Assembly: GCA_018650645.1 (NCBI GenBank)
Contig: JABIFP010000032.1
Location: 1 to 39,540, forward strand
From: Candidatus Magasanikiibacteriota bacterium
GTDB taxonomy: Bacteria; Patescibacteriota; Patescibacteriia; Magasanikbacterales; UBA922
Direction of reading: 5' to 3'
DNA: 39,540 nt
The translations under genes were made by a program, and so were the position numbers. Below are positions 14,939 through 22,140 of this stretch, piece after piece; position 1 is the stretch's first letter; each line of letters starts with the position of its first letter. A model generated the notes under the pieces. That model saw only the letters and a program-made list of their open reading frames with translations. It made no database searches and was not told the DNA's origin.

Positions 14939-14967
14939 AGTATACCTAATTTTGCCCCTGCGAGCAA
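14939..14967 (-). promoter_or_regulatory. Promoter of the gpmI-gpmI operon, predicted leaderless
   Basis: On the minus strand, TTGCTC (14967-14962), a 17-base spacer and TATACT (14944-14939), with the ATG at 14930. Its -35 stands back to back with that of minigene D, only 11 bp apart. Confidence 0.65.
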
Positions 14968-14978
14968 AGCCGTTGCCC

Positions 14979-15006
14979 TTGACAAAATAGGGTTTTTTGC
15001 TATAGA
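14979..15006 (+). promoter_or_regulatory. Promoter of minigene D
   Basis: TTGACA (14979-14984), a 16-base AT-rich spacer and TATAGA (15001-15006). The leader up to the ATG at 15063 is about 50 bases and contains two purine-rich SD-like boxes (GAGGAGGAA near 15010 and GGGAGGAA at 15051). Confidence 0.7.
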
Positions 15007-15062
15007 GTGAGGAGGAACACAAGACCTGTCCCACATAGTGAGGATAGGAAGGGAGGAACGAG

Positions 15063-15713
15063 ATGGACGAACTGTCCTATGGAGTGCGCCTGGGGCTGTT
15101 TGTCCTGGCGTGTATCGCAATTTTGAGGCTCGGATGGGTAGCCCTCCAACGCATGCGTGAGAAGCGCATGCTCGACACCTTGAACGAGCCAGACCAGCCA
15201 CCCGCAGACACTTCTCAGCGCGATGCGCGCGGACGCACCATCACCGATTCGGTTGAAGAAGAGATCCTCGAAGCGCTCAAGCCCGTGATCGTACGGCTTT
15301 GGAACCATGGAGGAGATGTGATCCTCGGTCTGCCGTGGTGCAAGGGAATGCCCGGCTGGAACAAGGGGTATCTGCGCCACCTTCAGCGCAAGGGCTGGTT
15401 CATCAAGATCACCGGCGAAATCGACATCGACAGCGCCACGACTGATGATGACAACTCTAAGATTGAGCTGTGGGGTTTCATCGCCAAGCTGCAAGCCAAG
15501 GATGCACTCACTATGAGCATCCTTCCCGCTGAAGCGAACCCGCAGACGATCCTCGCGATCTACGGACCAATTGCGACGGGCCAACAGCCCGGCGACACCA
15601 CCATCGGAGCCCTTCATCACGACACCCTGTACATGCCGGGATCCGCCGGCGCCATACCGGGCCAGGCGTCACCGGCGATGATGGATCTCAATCCGATCAA
15701 GGAGGACGACTGA
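15063..15713 (+). CDS. GC-rich minigene D: N-terminally anchored protein of unknown function
   Basis: A 216-aa protein. It opens with MDELSYGVRLGLFVLACIAI; residues 8-28 form one membrane anchor, followed by a basic patch (RMREKRM) that favours a cytoplasmic C-terminal part. The soluble region has a helical block (EEEILEALKPVIVRLWN), a segment GLPWCKGMPGWNKGYLRHLQ, then beta-rich IKITGEIDID and IELWGFIAKLQ, ending in a low-complexity Gly/Ala/Pro tail. GGGAGGA (15051-15057) stands five bases before the ATG. I do not recognise the family. It is inserted between eno and gpmI, on the opposite strand to the glycolysis genes, with its own promoter and two terminators. Its GC-rich third positions differ plainly from both neighbours. 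Transfer from a GC-rich source is likely (inference). Confidence 0.75.
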   Translation: MDELSYGVRLGLFVLACIAILRLGWVALQRMREKRMLDTLNEPDQPPADTSQRDARGRTITDSVEEEILEALKPVIVRLWNHGGDVILGLPWCKGMPGWNKGYLRHLQRKGWFIKITGEIDIDSATTDDDNSKIELWGFIAKLQAKDALTMSILPAEANPQTILAIYGPIATGQQPGDTTIGALHHDTLYMPGSAGAIPGQASPAMMDLNPIKEDD

Positions 15714-15734
15714 CCACCGCCTGTCAACAACCCC

Positions 15735-15804
15735 GCCGACCCCCGCGCCAAGCGCGCGTGGGTCGGCCTATCAAAAAAGCCCCGCAAACATGCGAGGCTT
15801 TTTT
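15735..15804. terminator. Double terminator between minigene D and eno
   Basis: First hairpin: GCCGACCC...GGGTCGGC (15735-15767) with an inner CGCGC arm and no T-run. Second: AAAAAAGCCCCGCA (15773-15786), loop AACA, TGCGAGGCTTTTTT (15791-15804) with one mismatch. The second is symmetrical and can serve both minigene D (plus) and eno (minus). Confidence 0.85.
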
Positions 15805-15810
15805 GTTTAC

Positions 15811-15831
15811 CCGCCATAGCCTTGGCGAAGG
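15811..15831. repeat. Second copy of the CCGCCATAGC dispersed repeat
   Basis: CCGCCATAGCCTTGGCGAAGG contains CGCC...GGCG pairing and shares its first ten bases with the palindrome at 1475. It lies between the shared terminator and the eno stop codon. Confidence 0.45.
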
Positions 15832-15845
15832 TTAGTTTTCTTTTC

Positions 15846-17093
15846 CTACAACGTCGCTTCAATCTCCATCAGTCGATTATATTTCCCAACTCGTTCACTT
15901 CTAGAAAGTGATCCCGTCTTAATATATTCACTATTCACCGCAACGGCAAGGTCAGCAATAAACGTATCACACGTTTCACCAGATCTATGAGAAACTGACG
16001 TACTGTACCCATGCTGCTTTGCAAGCATAATCGTATCAATCGTTTCGCTAAGAGATCCAATTTGATTTAGCTTAATCAAAATTGAATTCCCTACCCCCAT
16101 ATCAATTCCTTTTTGCAGTCGCGATTTATTTGTGACAAACAAATCGTCTCCAACTACTGCAACTTTTTTTCGGAGCACATCGGTGCACGCTTTCCACGCA
16201 TCCCAATCGTCTTCTGCCAATGGATCTTCTACAGAAATAAATGGATACTTTTTTACCCACTTTGCAATTTGTGTAATCATTGCTTTGCCGCTAATAGCAG
16301 CTTTGCCCTGCTCTAATTTGTACTTTCCCTTCTCATAAAATTCTGAAGCCGCAATATCTGTCGCTAAATACACATGCTTGCCTGGAATATATCCGGCAGC
16401 TTTAATCGCCAGCATAATCAGCTTGATTGCATCTTCATTTTTTTTGAGTTCTGGTGCAAATCCCCCTTCATCACCAACGCCAGTTGCAAGTTTTTTCTTT
16501 TTCAAAATCGATTGTAATGCATGAAAAATTTCTGCACCAATACGTACCCGCTCTGCAAATTTTGTATGCATAGGTACCACCATGAACTCCTGAATAGATA
16601 ATCCATTGGTTGCATGCTGCCCACCATTTAGAATATTCATGGTAGCAATCGGCATCTTGTATCCCTTTTCTTTTATTCTGTATGTTTGGCGAATATGTTT
16701 ATACAGCGGCCGCTCTAATGCAATAGCGCAGGCTCTTGCAGTTGCCAAAGAAACTGCCAAAATTGCATTTGCCCCCAATTTCTTTTTATTTGTGGTGCCG
16801 TCTAACGCAAGCATGGTTTCGTCAATCAATCGCTGCTTACTTGCGTCCATGCCTTTGAGTTTTTTGGCAATAAGAGTGTTTACATTTTTCACTGCCTTTT
16901 GTACGCCTTTTCCACCATACCGCTTCCCTTTATCTCGCAATTCCCAGGCCTCGTGAATGCCAGTAGATGCACCGCTTGGAACAGACGCAACGGCTTGTGC
17001 GCCGCCTTGTAACACAACAGCGGCTTGCACGGTAGGATTTCCTCGTGAATCTAAAATTTCTCTGGCTTGAATCGATTTGATGAGCGTCTTCAT
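15846..17093 (-). CDS. eno: Enolase
   Basis: A 415-aa protein, slightly shorter than the usual 425-435. It dehydrates 2-phosphoglycerate to phosphoenolpyruvate with Mg2+. Diagnostic motifs are present: DSRGNPTV, PSGASTG in the mobile active-site loop, GANAILAVS, GDEGGFAP, SVEDPLAEDDWDAW, GDDLFVTN, ILIKLNQIGSLSET with the catalytic Lys, and SHRSGET. The residue after PSGASTG is Ile (GIHEAWELRD) where Glu is usual. The C-terminus stops early at NRLMEIEATL, as in other compact enolases. It is second in an operon with the SIMPL-domain protein (3 bp gap), on the same strand as pgk, gap and both gpmI genes. There is no Shine-Dalgarno before the ATG (CCAATAATATATG). Confidence 0.97.
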   Translation of the reverse strand: MKTLIKSIQAREILDSRGNPTVQAAVVLQGGAQAVASVPSGASTGIHEAWELRDKGKRYGGKGVQKAVKNVNTLIAKKLKGMDASKQRLIDETMLALDGTTNKKKLGANAILAVSLATARACAIALERPLYKHIRQTYRIKEKGYKMPIATMNILNGGQHATNGLSIQEFMVVPMHTKFAERVRIGAEIFHALQSILKKKKLATGVGDEGGFAPELKKNEDAIKLIMLAIKAAGYIPGKHVYLATDIAASEFYEKGKYKLEQGKAAISGKAMITQIAKWVKKYPFISVEDPLAEDDWDAWKACTDVLRKKVAVVGDDLFVTNKSRLQKGIDMGVGNSILIKLNQIGSLSETIDTIMLAKQHGYSTSVSHRSGETCDTFIADLAVAVNSEYIKTGSLSRSERVGKYNRLMEIEATL

Positions 17094-17096
17094 ATA

Positions 17097-17936
17097 TTAT
17101 TGGATTTCAAATACCACATTAACCTGCATACGCACCGTGTTTTCTCCTGCTGCGAGTGCTGGAGCAGAACCGCCACCTAATGCTTTTGCTTCCATATACA
17201 TCATATCTGGTCGTCCTCCGTCTTGCGGCTCATACTCACTGTAATTCACTACTCCCACAACATCTACATCGAGTGAACCCGTAATCATGCGTACTTTTTC
17301 TTTCAATTCTTTAATTGCTTCAGCGCGTGCTTTTTCTATATAAACATCAGTGTCATCGACTTGTAAATCAAGCCCACCCACATTTGTTGCGCCAACGCTT
17401 CCTGCTAGTGCGAGTACTTCATCAGCTTTATCAATATCTCTTACACGAACGCGCACATGTTGACTTACTTGATACCCGCGGAGCTCCCGTCCTTCGTCAG
17501 GAGTGTAATCATACTGCGGATATACATTGTAATCTTGCGTTTGCATATCTTTTTCTGCAATTCCCATTGCGGCAAGCTCAGTGAGCAATTTGTTCATAAT
17601 TTGCGTATTCTGATCTTGCGCGGCTTCTACCGTTTCTGCCTCTGTTTGTACACCCATTGTGGTGAAGGCAACGTCTGGTACTACTTTAACCTCTCCAGTT
17701 GCTTGCAAAGAAATAGTTCGCATGCCTTCATCGCTTCTTCCAATAAATTCATACTCTTTAATTTCTGTGCGAATCAGTGTTCCAATATAAAAAATCAAAT
17801 AGATCAAAAAAATCGTCCCTAAAAGAGCGACAAATGCGTGACCATATTTATGTTTTGGTTTTGGCTTACAGCAACCACCCATTTGTTGTACAGGTGCTGT
17901 TTTTTGTGACTTTGCAGTCGATTTTTTTACAGGCAT
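17097..17936 (-). CDS. SIMPL-domain (DUF541) membrane-anchored protein
   Basis: A 279-aa protein. A cytoplasmic Lys- and Cys-containing start (GGCCKPKPKHK) is followed by one membrane segment at about 33-53 (AFVALLGTIFLIYLIFYIG). The rest is a SIMPL/DUF541 domain: ISLQATGEVKVVPDVAFTTM begins it, then TQDYNVYPQYDY, GYQVSQHVRVRVRD, and the typical ARAEAIKELKEKVRMI helix. SIMPL proteins are periplasmic or surface oligomers linked to stress responses; a precise role is not known. It heads the operon with eno and has its own promoter inside an inverted repeat. The link with enolase is likely only shared transcription. Confidence 0.88.
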   Translation of the reverse strand: MPVKKSTAKSQKTAPVQQMGGCCKPKPKHKYGHAFVALLGTIFLIYLIFYIGTLIRTEIKEYEFIGRSDEGMRTISLQATGEVKVVPDVAFTTMGVQTEAETVEAAQDQNTQIMNKLLTELAAMGIAEKDMQTQDYNVYPQYDYTPDEGRELRGYQVSQHVRVRVRDIDKADEVLALAGSVGATNVGGLDLQVDDTDVYIEKARAEAIKELKEKVRMITGSLDVDVVGVVNYSEYEPQDGGRPDMMYMEAKALGGGSAPALAAGENTVRMQVNVVFEIQ

Positions 17937-17969
17937 ACTCGTAAAGTTATAACATACAACTCGAGTATA
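17935..17969 (-). promoter_or_regulatory. Promoter of the SIMPL-eno operon, flanked by an inverted repeat
   Basis: On the minus strand a -10 TATACT (17969-17964) with a weak TTGGCT -35 lies just beyond the pgk stop. A second possible -10, TATAAC (17951-17946), would give a nearly leaderless mRNA. ATACTCG (17935-17941) and CGAGTAT (17962-17968) form a 7-bp inverted repeat that encloses the start region, a possible operator. Confidence 0.5.
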
Positions 17970-17992
17970 TCACGAAGATGCGATCAGCCAAA

Positions 17993-19162
17993 CTATGTAC
18001 CCTGCGCAATACCCGGAAGCGTTTTTCCAGAGAGCAATGTAAGCATCGCTCCACCACCGGTAGATGCAAATGATACCGCATCTGCAGCGCTCCACAAATT
18101 CATTGCTTGCAACGTCTCTCCGCCACCAATAACCGTGTGCACACCAGCTTCTGTTGCCTGCGCAATTGCTAACACAAGCGATTGCGTTGCCGCATGATAC
18201 GGCTCTTGTTCAAAATACCCGAGTGCCCCATTCCACAGTATAGTACCAGCACGCGCAACAAGCGCTTCGGCAATCCGCACGCTTTCTGGCCCAATATCTA
18301 ATATCATTTCTTCTTCAGTGCAAAGTACTTTCGTTTCTTCTACGCGTACAACTTTATGCCCGCTTCCATCTTTTTTTCCAACAATCACATCAACAGGCAT
18401 TAATACCCGCCCAAGTGTAGTAATTTTTTTTGCCTGACGGATGAGCGACTGATCACAAATCGATGCCCCAATCTTATACCCCGCGGCAGCGAGCACGGTA
18501 TTTACAATTCCACCACCAAGTACCACCGCATCTGCACGTTTACTCAGTTCATGAATCACCGGCAACTTAGTACTCATTTTAGCGCCACCAATAATTGCCA
18601 CAAATGGTTTTTTGGGCCCTTCTAAAAGTGGTTTTAGCTCTAACAGTTCTTTTTTTACAAGCAGACCCATAGCTGAAGGCAAATACGCTGGAATCCCCAC
18701 AATAGACGCATACGCTCTATGCGACTGCCCAAAGCAATCCATGACAAATAGATCAAATGGCGCTGCAAGGCGTTTTGCATACTCCTTACTATTGTCTACT
18801 TCACCTGGTGAAAATTGTACGTTTTCTAATACTCCAATTTGCGCATCAGAAAGTCTTGAAACTTGTTCTTGCCAATCGTCTTCAAACTGATCGATATGAA
18901 TAACCTGTGCACCAAACACCTTCTCAATTGCAGGAACCAACATTGATGTACTCAGTGACGATACAACTTCTCCCTTTGGCCTCCCTAAATGCGTTGCCAG
19001 CGTAACAATCCCCCCGGCTTTCCTAATATATTCAATAGTTTCTTGCGCCGCATGCAATTTTGCAATTTCCGTCACACCCGTTGCATCAATACTCACATTT
19101 AAATCAACACGAACAAGCACTCGCTTCCCTACAAATTGTGTTCCTTCATCAATATAGGTCAT
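17993..19162 (-). CDS. pgk: Phosphoglycerate kinase, with altered 3-phosphoglycerate site
   Basis: A 389-aa protein, standard length. It transfers phosphate from 1,3-bisphosphoglycerate to ADP. The fold is clear from RVLVRVDLNV, ATHLGRPKGE, GQSHRAYAS, AIIGGAKMSTKL, VVLGGGIVNT, WNGALGYFE and IGGGET. Two basic residues that normally hold 3-phosphoglycerate differ: the Arg of the DDTRI motif aligns with Lys35 (TEIAKLHAA), and the Arg of ENVRF is Gln116 (ENVQFSPGE). The FGTAHRAH motif reads FGQSHRAY and DAFG reads DCFG. The enzyme is probably still a PGK given its place in a glycolysis operon, but substrate affinity may be changed (inference). The gene starts three bases after the pilin-like gene's stop and has no Shine-Dalgarno. 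Confidence 0.94.
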   Translation of the reverse strand: MTYIDEGTQFVGKRVLVRVDLNVSIDATGVTEIAKLHAAQETIEYIRKAGGIVTLATHLGRPKGEVVSSLSTSMLVPAIEKVFGAQVIHIDQFEDDWQEQVSRLSDAQIGVLENVQFSPGEVDNSKEYAKRLAAPFDLFVMDCFGQSHRAYASIVGIPAYLPSAMGLLVKKELLELKPLLEGPKKPFVAIIGGAKMSTKLPVIHELSKRADAVVLGGGIVNTVLAAAGYKIGASICDQSLIRQAKKITTLGRVLMPVDVIVGKKDGSGHKVVRVEETKVLCTEEEMILDIGPESVRIAEALVARAGTILWNGALGYFEQEPYHAATQSLVLAIAQATEAGVHTVIGGGETLQAMNLWSAADAVSFASTGGGAMLTLLSGKTLPGIAQGT

Positions 19163-19165
19163 ACG

Positions 19166-19645
19166 TTATCTTCTGATAGTAATACTTTCTACTTCTTCAG
19201 GGTGACATGCCACGGCCTGGATATTTCCAAGCGCATCGCGCTGCACGGCATAACCTGTACGCTCAATTGTACCAAGTACCGGGTCGGTTGGCACCTGTGG
19301 CAATGTTTTTTTGAGCATTGATTTCAAATCGAGACATGCTTTTTGTGTAATGCGCTCTGCCACTAATCCATTCTCGCCTTTTACTGCGCAAGAGATATCA
19401 CAACTCGATGTAGCCGTTCCAATCTGCCAAAGCAGTGGACTAATATCACTATTTCCAATGTTCCCATCTACTTCTCCAAGCCGAATAGCGTGTACAATAC
19501 TTTGCAATTCCTGAATACGCCGCGTGTCTCTCGATTTCTGCACTCCATCATCTGGCGCAAAGATAAAAATCGACCCAACAAAAAGCAACGAGCCCATTCC
19601 TATGACCAGGATGAGTCCTACTACTGACAGACCGTTTTTATTCAT
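19166..19645 (-). CDS. Prepilin-like single-pass protein
   Basis: A 159-aa protein. MNKNGLSVVGLILVIGMGSL gives a short basic start and a hydrophobic helix to about residue 30, followed by KSRDTRRIQELQSIVHAIRL, which matches the amphipathic part of pseudopilins in Patescibacteria (RDxxRxxxLxxIxxAL). The globular part holds four Cys (SSCDISCAVKG, KACLDL, VACHPEE). The family's Glu at mature position 5 is absent: the sequence after the likely cleavage Gly is LSVVG. So it is either a minor pilin not assembled in the usual way, or a pilin-derived membrane protein. It lies between gap (9 bp) and pgk (3 bp), so it is transcribed with glycolysis genes; no other pilus gene is in the window. Confidence 0.7.
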   Translation of the reverse strand: MNKNGLSVVGLILVIGMGSLLFVGSIFIFAPDDGVQKSRDTRRIQELQSIVHAIRLGEVDGNIGNSDISPLLWQIGTATSSCDISCAVKGENGLVAERITQKACLDLKSMLKKTLPQVPTDPVLGTIERTGYAVQRDALGNIQAVACHPEEVESITIRR

Positions 19646-19654
19646 ACACAGCTA

Positions 19655-20653
19655 TTAGCTAAGTGAATCCCCTACAATATGTGCCATTTCTACTAATCGA
19701 TTTGCATATCCCCATTCATTATCATACCAAGCAATCACTTTTACCATGTTTCCACCCACAACATTGGTGAGTGATAAATCAACCGTAGAAGAATATGGGT
19801 TCCCAATGTAATCGCTTGAAACAAGTTCTTCTTCTGTCACTGCCAAAATTCCTTTCAGCGGTCCATTTGCAGCGTCAATAAATGCTGCGTTTACATCTTT
19901 TGCTGTGACATCTTTTTTAAGGAGTACTGTTACATCAATAAGTGACACGGTAATGGTTGGAACACGAATAGCCATACCATCAAACTTCCCTTCTAATTCT
20001 GTAATAACGCGAGTTGTTGCAATTGCAGCCCCGGTAGACGTCGGTACAATGTTTTGTGCCGCTGCGCGCGCTCTTCGCAAATCTTTATGCGGTGCATCTT
20101 GCAATTTTTGATCTGCAGTATACGAATGCACCGTTGTCAGCATCGCTTTTTCAATACCAAAGTTCTCTTCTAACACAGACATTACTGGCGCCGTACAATT
20201 GGTTGTGCAAGAGGCATTATCAATAATCAATTCGTCTGTATATGTTTCGCAATTCAGTCCGCGGAGGAAACAACTAATCCCATCGCCTTTCCCTGGTGCT
20301 GATAATACAACTCGTTTTGCGCCAGCTTCAATATGAAGTCCAGCTCCCTCTTTTGTTCTAAAAAATCCAGTACATTCTAATACTACATCTACATCATATT
20401 CATCCCACGGAAGCGCAGCCGGATCTTTTTGTGAAAATGCTGAAATCTTTTGCCCGTTTACAATCAAATGGTCTTCATCATATGACACCTCCATGTCTAA
20501 CGCTGGGTACGCTGTATCGTACTGAAGTAAATGCGCTAACGTTTTATTATCTGTAAGATCATTTATAGCAACCACTTCCATATCAGCGTGATCCATCATC
20601 ACTTTAAATGCGTGTCGACCAATGCGACCAAATCCATTAATTGCAATCTTCAT
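19655..20653 (-). CDS. gap: Glyceraldehyde-3-phosphate dehydrogenase (type I)
   Basis: A 332-aa protein, normal length. It oxidises and phosphorylates glyceraldehyde 3-phosphate to 1,3-bisphosphoglycerate. The N-terminal Rossmann motif is INGFGRIGR, and AINDLTD carries Asp32, which favours NAD over NADP. The catalytic Cys149 is in NASCTTNC and His176 in TTVHSYTADQ. Late motifs STGAAIATTRVI, VRVPTITVSLIDVTV (here IRVPT) and WYDNEWGYANR are intact. The region AKGDGI usually reads AKGEDIT/VxGVN; here it is GKGDGISCFLRGLNCETY, with two extra Cys. First gene of the gap - pilin-like - pgk operon, divergent from the membrane protein at 20764. No Shine-Dalgarno stands before the ATG. Confidence 0.97.
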   Translation of the reverse strand: MKIAINGFGRIGRHAFKVMMDHADMEVVAINDLTDNKTLAHLLQYDTAYPALDMEVSYDEDHLIVNGQKISAFSQKDPAALPWDEYDVDVVLECTGFFRTKEGAGLHIEAGAKRVVLSAPGKGDGISCFLRGLNCETYTDELIIDNASCTTNCTAPVMSVLEENFGIEKAMLTTVHSYTADQKLQDAPHKDLRRARAAAQNIVPTSTGAAIATTRVITELEGKFDGMAIRVPTITVSLIDVTVLLKKDVTAKDVNAAFIDAANGPLKGILAVTEEELVSSDYIGNPYSSTVDLSLTNVVGGNMVKVIAWYDNEWGYANRLVEMAHIVGDSLS

Positions 20654-20680
20654 ACCAAACGATTAGATATATATGTGCAT

Positions 20681-20709
20681 AGTGTATCATTCGGACAGAT
20701 TTCTGAAAA
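20681..20709 (-). promoter_or_regulatory. Promoter of the gap operon
   Basis: On the minus strand TTTTCA (20709-20704), a 17-base spacer and TACACT (20686-20681), the latter preceded by TGA, which makes it an extended -10. The leader to the ATG at 20653 would be about 22 bases. Confidence 0.5.
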
Positions 20710-20745
20710 GCGAGTAGCGCACATTATTATATGATATAGTAGGCC

Positions 20746-20751
20746 TATACT
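20746..20751 (+). promoter_or_regulatory. -10 box of the membrane protein gene at 20764
   Basis: TATACT with the ATG 12 bases further on, giving a leader of about five bases. No convincing -35 is present. Confidence 0.45.
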
Positions 20752-20763
20752 TATATAGATATT

Positions 20764-21417
20764 ATGACTCGACTCCTTTTTACGCTCTTTAGACTCATCG
20801 ATTTAACCCTGAGTATTTGTATTCCTGCTGCGGCACTCTATTATATAGGCGACGCCGCAGATATTGGCCCACTCATGAAAACCGCCATTACCTATTCCCT
20901 TTTACCGGTTTGGGTTATTGTGTTTATTTTTTACCGCCAATACCGATTTCCACAAACACTACTTGGCGCTGGTATAAGTACACTCATACTCGTAGTCCAA
21001 ACGATTTTTGTAGCGGTTACCGCATCTCTGATATTCTCATTGTACACCTATTTTGTTGTCTCTTTGGCAGCTCTGGCAATACTGCTCGTGCTTGGAGCAA
21101 TATATATGGTGCGATCAAAAAAATTCAACAAGTCCTACCTCTTTGGCCCGGTATTCTTTTTACTGATGAGCGCCTTTGCAGGATTTATGACCTATACACT
21201 TTCCGGTGCAATTAGTGCTCACGCAGAGACGCTTTCTGGAACAGCCTTCTTGGCATTTATTGCTATTGTAGGCATGCAATTTGTTTCAATGACACTTTCT
21301 ACGGCAAGGTATTCCCTTTCTGATCCGGAAGAACCGGTACACCCACTGCCTATAAGTGTGCTTAGTGTTGGGCTGCTGCTTTCTGTTGTGTTGGCTATAG
21401 TTGCACTACTTAGTTAA
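20764..21417 (+). CDS. Polytopic membrane protein of unknown function
   Basis: A 217-aa protein made almost wholly of about six to seven membrane segments (for example FTLFRLIDLTLSICIPAAAL, then SLLPVWVIVFIFYR, TLILVVQTIFVAVTASLIF, SLAALAILLVLGAIYMV, GPVFFLLMSAFAGFMTY and VLSVGLLLSVVLAIVALL). Loops are short; the only charged cluster is MVRSKKFNKSY in the middle, likely cytoplasmic. No signature motif was recognised. The gene is monocistronic, divergent from gap and convergent with tsf. Composition matches the AT-rich backbone, so it is native rather than one of the GC-rich units. It may be specific to Patescibacteria. Confidence 0.75.
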   Translation: MTRLLFTLFRLIDLTLSICIPAAALYYIGDAADIGPLMKTAITYSLLPVWVIVFIFYRQYRFPQTLLGAGISTLILVVQTIFVAVTASLIFSLYTYFVVSLAALAILLVLGAIYMVRSKKFNKSYLFGPVFFLLMSAFAGFMTYTLSGAISAHAETLSGTAFLAFIAIVGMQFVSMTLSTARYSLSDPEEPVHPLPISVLSVGLLLSVVLAIVALLS

Positions 21418-21426
21418 TCCACAAAC

Positions 21427-21454
21427 AAAAAAAGACCCTCACGGGCCTTTTTTA
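21427..21454. terminator. Bidirectional terminator between the membrane protein and tsf
   Basis: AAAAAAAGACCC (21427-21438), loop TCAC, GGGCCTTTTTT with one A.C mismatch. Runs on both sides let it end both convergent transcripts. Confidence 0.8.
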
Positions 21455-21465
21455 TTTTTTTGCAG

Positions 21466-22113
21466 TTATGCGAGTTGTTCTTCAACTTCCTCTGCAAAGT
21501 TTTTTGTTGATTTTTCAATTCCTTCTCCAAGAACAAATCGAGCAAATCGACGAAGCGTCAATTTCTCTCCGATTTCTGCTGTCTTTTCTACAAGGAGTTG
21601 TTCGATTGTTTTGTCTTCATCTTTGATGTACTTTTGTTCAAGCAAACAGATTTCTGCGTAGAACTTGTTCATCTTTCCTTCAAGAATTTTTTCGATCATC
21701 TCTTCTGGCTTTCCTTCAGCCTTGAGTTGATCTGCGTGTACCGCCTTTTCTCTTGCCACTACTTCTTCTGGTACTTCATCTCTTGAAACAAATTGTGGAG
21801 CAACCGCTGCAATATGCATACCAAGGTCGCTCACAAGCGCTTGGAAGATATCATTTTTTGCAACAAAGTCAGTTTCTGAATTGAGCTCAAGAAGAACACC
21901 AATCTTTCCGTTTCCGTGAATGTAACTTGCTACCGTTCCTTCTGCTGCAATCTTTCCAGCTCGCTTTGCTGCTTTTGCTGCACCTTTTTTACGCAAGACA
22001 TCTACAGCTTTTTCAATGTCTCCATTGGCTTCTTCAAGCGCTGCCTTACAAATAAGCATTCCTGCACCAGTTTTTTCTCTGAGTGCTGCAATATCTTTTG
22101 CGGTAATTGACAT
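21466..22113 (-). CDS. tsf: Elongation factor Ts
   Basis: A 215-aa protein. The start is set at MSITAKDIAALREKTGAG; the seven residues the ORF track adds upstream are not conserved in the family. It exchanges GDP for GTP on EF-Tu. The N-terminal UBA-like domain has KTGAGMLICKAALEEANGD and DIEKAVDVLRKKG; the core has GVLLELNSETDFVAKND, where TDFV contacts EF-Tu. Length is close to the short single-core EF-Ts of Thermus (about 196 aa) and much below the 283 aa of E. coli. It follows rpsB by 27 bp in the usual rpsB-tsf order. No Shine-Dalgarno is evident. Confidence 0.96.
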   Translation of the reverse strand: MSITAKDIAALREKTGAGMLICKAALEEANGDIEKAVDVLRKKGAAKAAKRAGKIAAEGTVASYIHGNGKIGVLLELNSETDFVAKNDIFQALVSDLGMHIAAVAPQFVSRDEVPEEVVAREKAVHADQLKAEGKPEEMIEKILEGKMNKFYAEICLLEQKYIKDEDKTIEQLLVEKTAEIGEKLTLRRFARFVLGEGIEKSTKNFAEEVEEQLA

Positions 22114-22140
22114 AGCGTTTTTTTTAATGATCAAATGAAT

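Noticed and set aside
15000-15620. 206-aa minus-strand ORF opposite minigene D
   Set aside because: No promoter or SD; it ends within minigene D's promoter. The plus frame has all signals and a membrane anchor.
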